A stretch of 6,746 nucleotides of DNA from CAYFFO01 sp964342485 (GTDB lineage Bacteria > Chloroflexota > Dehalococcoidia > Lucifugimonadales > CAJWER01), in assembly GCA_964342485.1 (NCBI GenBank), contig CAYFFO010000051.1:1-6746 (forward strand), in the 5' to 3' direction. The translations under genes were made by a program, and so were the position numbers. Under the pieces are notes generated by a model that saw nothing but the letters and a program-made list of their open reading frames with translations, was not told where the DNA came from and did not search any database. How positions within the stretch are numbered: the first letter of the stretch is position 1; every line of letters starts with the position of its first letter. Shown here piece by piece: positions 5,829 to 6,746 of this stretch.

Positions 5829-6737
5829 GTGACCGATAATCGGTTGCGAATTGGTTCACGTACTAGCCCTCTTGCTCTGGCACAGACAGAGGAAGTTATT
5901 GTTGAATTACGAAGTCGAATTCCTAACTGGGATTTTGAAGTTATCCCATTTGTTACTGATGGTGATTCTAGAAATTCTACTCCTATTTCTAATTTAGGAA
6001 GAGGGGCATTTACTACGGATATTCAAAATGCGCTGGTTAATGGTGAAATAGACTTAGCGATACACAGCGCCAAGGACTTGCCAAATACTTTACCTGAGGG
6101 CTTGAGTATATTTTGCATCTCTTCGCGTGAGGACCCAAGGGATGTAATGATTAATAAATGGGGAGTATCTCTGAAAGAGATGCCATCTGGGGCTGTAATA
6201 GGTACAGGAAGTCCTAGACGAAAAGCGATATTACAGTCTTTACGCAATGACATTACTGTAGTTCCTATCAGAGGCAATGTTGGTACACGAATAGATAAGA
6301 TAGATCGAGAAAATATCGATGCCGTAGTTCTTGCTGCAGCTGGTTTGGTTCGCCTTAATAGAATGGAAGAAGTAAATGAATTTTTTGACACAGATATTTT
6401 TGTGCCCGATGTCGGACAGGGGATTATAGCGGTTCAAGTACGTTCAGAAGATATAGCTACCTTTTCTTTATTAAATGAAATACAACATCAACCTACTCAA
6501 ATAGCTTTAATAGCAGAACGAGCTTTCTTAAATGCACTGGGTGGTGGTTGCAAAGTACCAGTGGCTGCATACGCTTCTATTGAAGGGGACGCAGTTAATC
6601 TGATTTCAGTTGCGTCAGATCATGAAGGATCTCGGTTATATAAAGTACAGAGTACAGATAGTATTTCGGATCCTGTAGAGGCTGGACGTAATATAGCCAG
6701 AAAATTACTTGATTCAGGTGCAGGAGCAATATTGTAG
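5829..6737 (+). CDS. hemC: Porphobilinogen deaminase (hydroxymethylbilane synthase)
   Basis: Polymerises four porphobilinogens into hydroxymethylbilane in the cytoplasm, the shared step toward heme, siroheme and cobalamin. The 302 residues are normal for the family. LRIGSRTSPLALAQ (6-19) starts domain 1. GRGAFTTDIQNAL (57-69) and HSAKDLP (79-85) follow, with Asp83 at the catalytic aspartate position. GTGSPRRKAIL (125-135) and RGNVGTR (148-154) carry the substrate-carboxylate-binding arginines 130, 131, 148 and 154. VPDVGQGIIAVQ (192-203) precedes GGGCKVPVAAYA (238-249), where Cys241 would hold the dipyrromethane cofactor. All key residues are present, so it should be active. GTG start; 29 bases after the precorrin-2 dehydrogenase gene. 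The next gene begins at the very next base after its TAG stop, which suggests translational coupling. hemA, often beside hemC, is not present between the two. Confidence 0.97.
   Translation: MTDNRLRIGSRTSPLALAQTEEVIVELRSRIPNWDFEVIPFVTDGDSRNSTPISNLGRGAFTTDIQNALVNGEIDLAIHSAKDLPNTLPEGLSIFCISSREDPRDVMINKWGVSLKEMPSGAVIGTGSPRRKAILQSLRNDITVVPIRGNVGTRIDKIDRENIDAVVLAAAGLVRLNRMEEVNEFFDTDIFVPDVGQGIIAVQVRSEDIATFSLLNEIQHQPTQIALIAERAFLNALGGGCKVPVAAYASIEGDAVNLISVASDHEGSRLYKVQSTDSISDPVEAGRNIARKLLDSGAGAIL
6722..6726 (+). promoter_or_regulatory. Ribosome-binding site for the gene entering at the right edge
   Basis: AGGAG lies inside the last codons of hemC, 11 bases before the ATG at 6738. The spacing is slightly long but usable. 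It supports a coupled downstream gene. Confidence 0.45.
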
Positions 6738-6746
6738 ATGTCAATC
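6738..6746 (+). CDS. Start of a downstream gene (first three codons only)
   Basis: ATG directly abuts the hemC TAG, with an AGGAG ribosome-binding site upstream; only Met-Ser-Ile is visible. Nothing in three codons identifies it. From known gene neighbourhoods, a uroporphyrinogen III methyltransferase and/or synthase (cobA/hemD) or hemB would be expected here. That is inference from context only. Confidence 0.5.

Overview
This is an AT-rich (about 60% A+T by eye) bacterial chromosome segment carrying housekeeping genes and no visible mobile element, tRNA, rRNA, CRISPR array or phage gene. The gene set and protein styles fit a low-GC relative of the Chloroflexota, such as the Dehalococcoidia/SAR202 group. 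The pointers are a CofD-like YvcK with two N-terminal membrane helices, a GatB opening of the 'VIGLEIHSQLLTKSKMFC' type, and a stand-alone precorrin-2 dehydrogenase next to hemC. This assignment is inference from family memory and is only moderately secure.

Layout. At the left edge, the 3' two-thirds of cysS (cysteinyl-tRNA synthetase) runs rightward and ends at 888. It converges, across a 178-base spacer, on a leftward block read from high to low coordinates: pcm (protein-L-isoaspartate methyltransferase), gatB (amidotransferase subunit B), yvcK (UDP-sugar-binding/CofD-like factor) and secG (translocase subunit). gatB, yvcK and secG are closely spaced (14 and 49 bases) and probably form one transcript. 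pcm is separated from gatB by 143 bases. To the right, pcm is divergent from a rightward tetrapyrrole cluster: a precorrin-2 dehydrogenase/sirohydrochlorin ferrochelatase-like gene, then hemC 29 bases later, then the first three codons of another gene starting immediately after the hemC stop.

How the genes relate. cysS and gatB both serve aminoacyl-tRNA formation, and GatB implies transamidation to make Gln-tRNA(Gln) and/or Asn-tRNA(Asn). YvcK and SecG act at or near the membrane. The tetrapyrrole genes span porphobilinogen polymerisation (HemC) and the siroheme branch (precorrin-2 oxidation). The gene that starts at 6738 would plausibly supply the uroporphyrinogen III synthase/methyltransferase step between them.

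No stretch longer than 300 bases lacks a gene. The main non-coding spacers are 889-1066, 4115-4257 and 4900-5085. I found no convincing novel multi-gene system. The more interesting details are a contrast in Shine-Dalgarno use between the leftward and rightward genes, a cysteine cluster at the end of the precorrin-2 dehydrogenase, overlapping palindromes in the pcm upstream region, and a degenerate SAM-site motif in Pcm.
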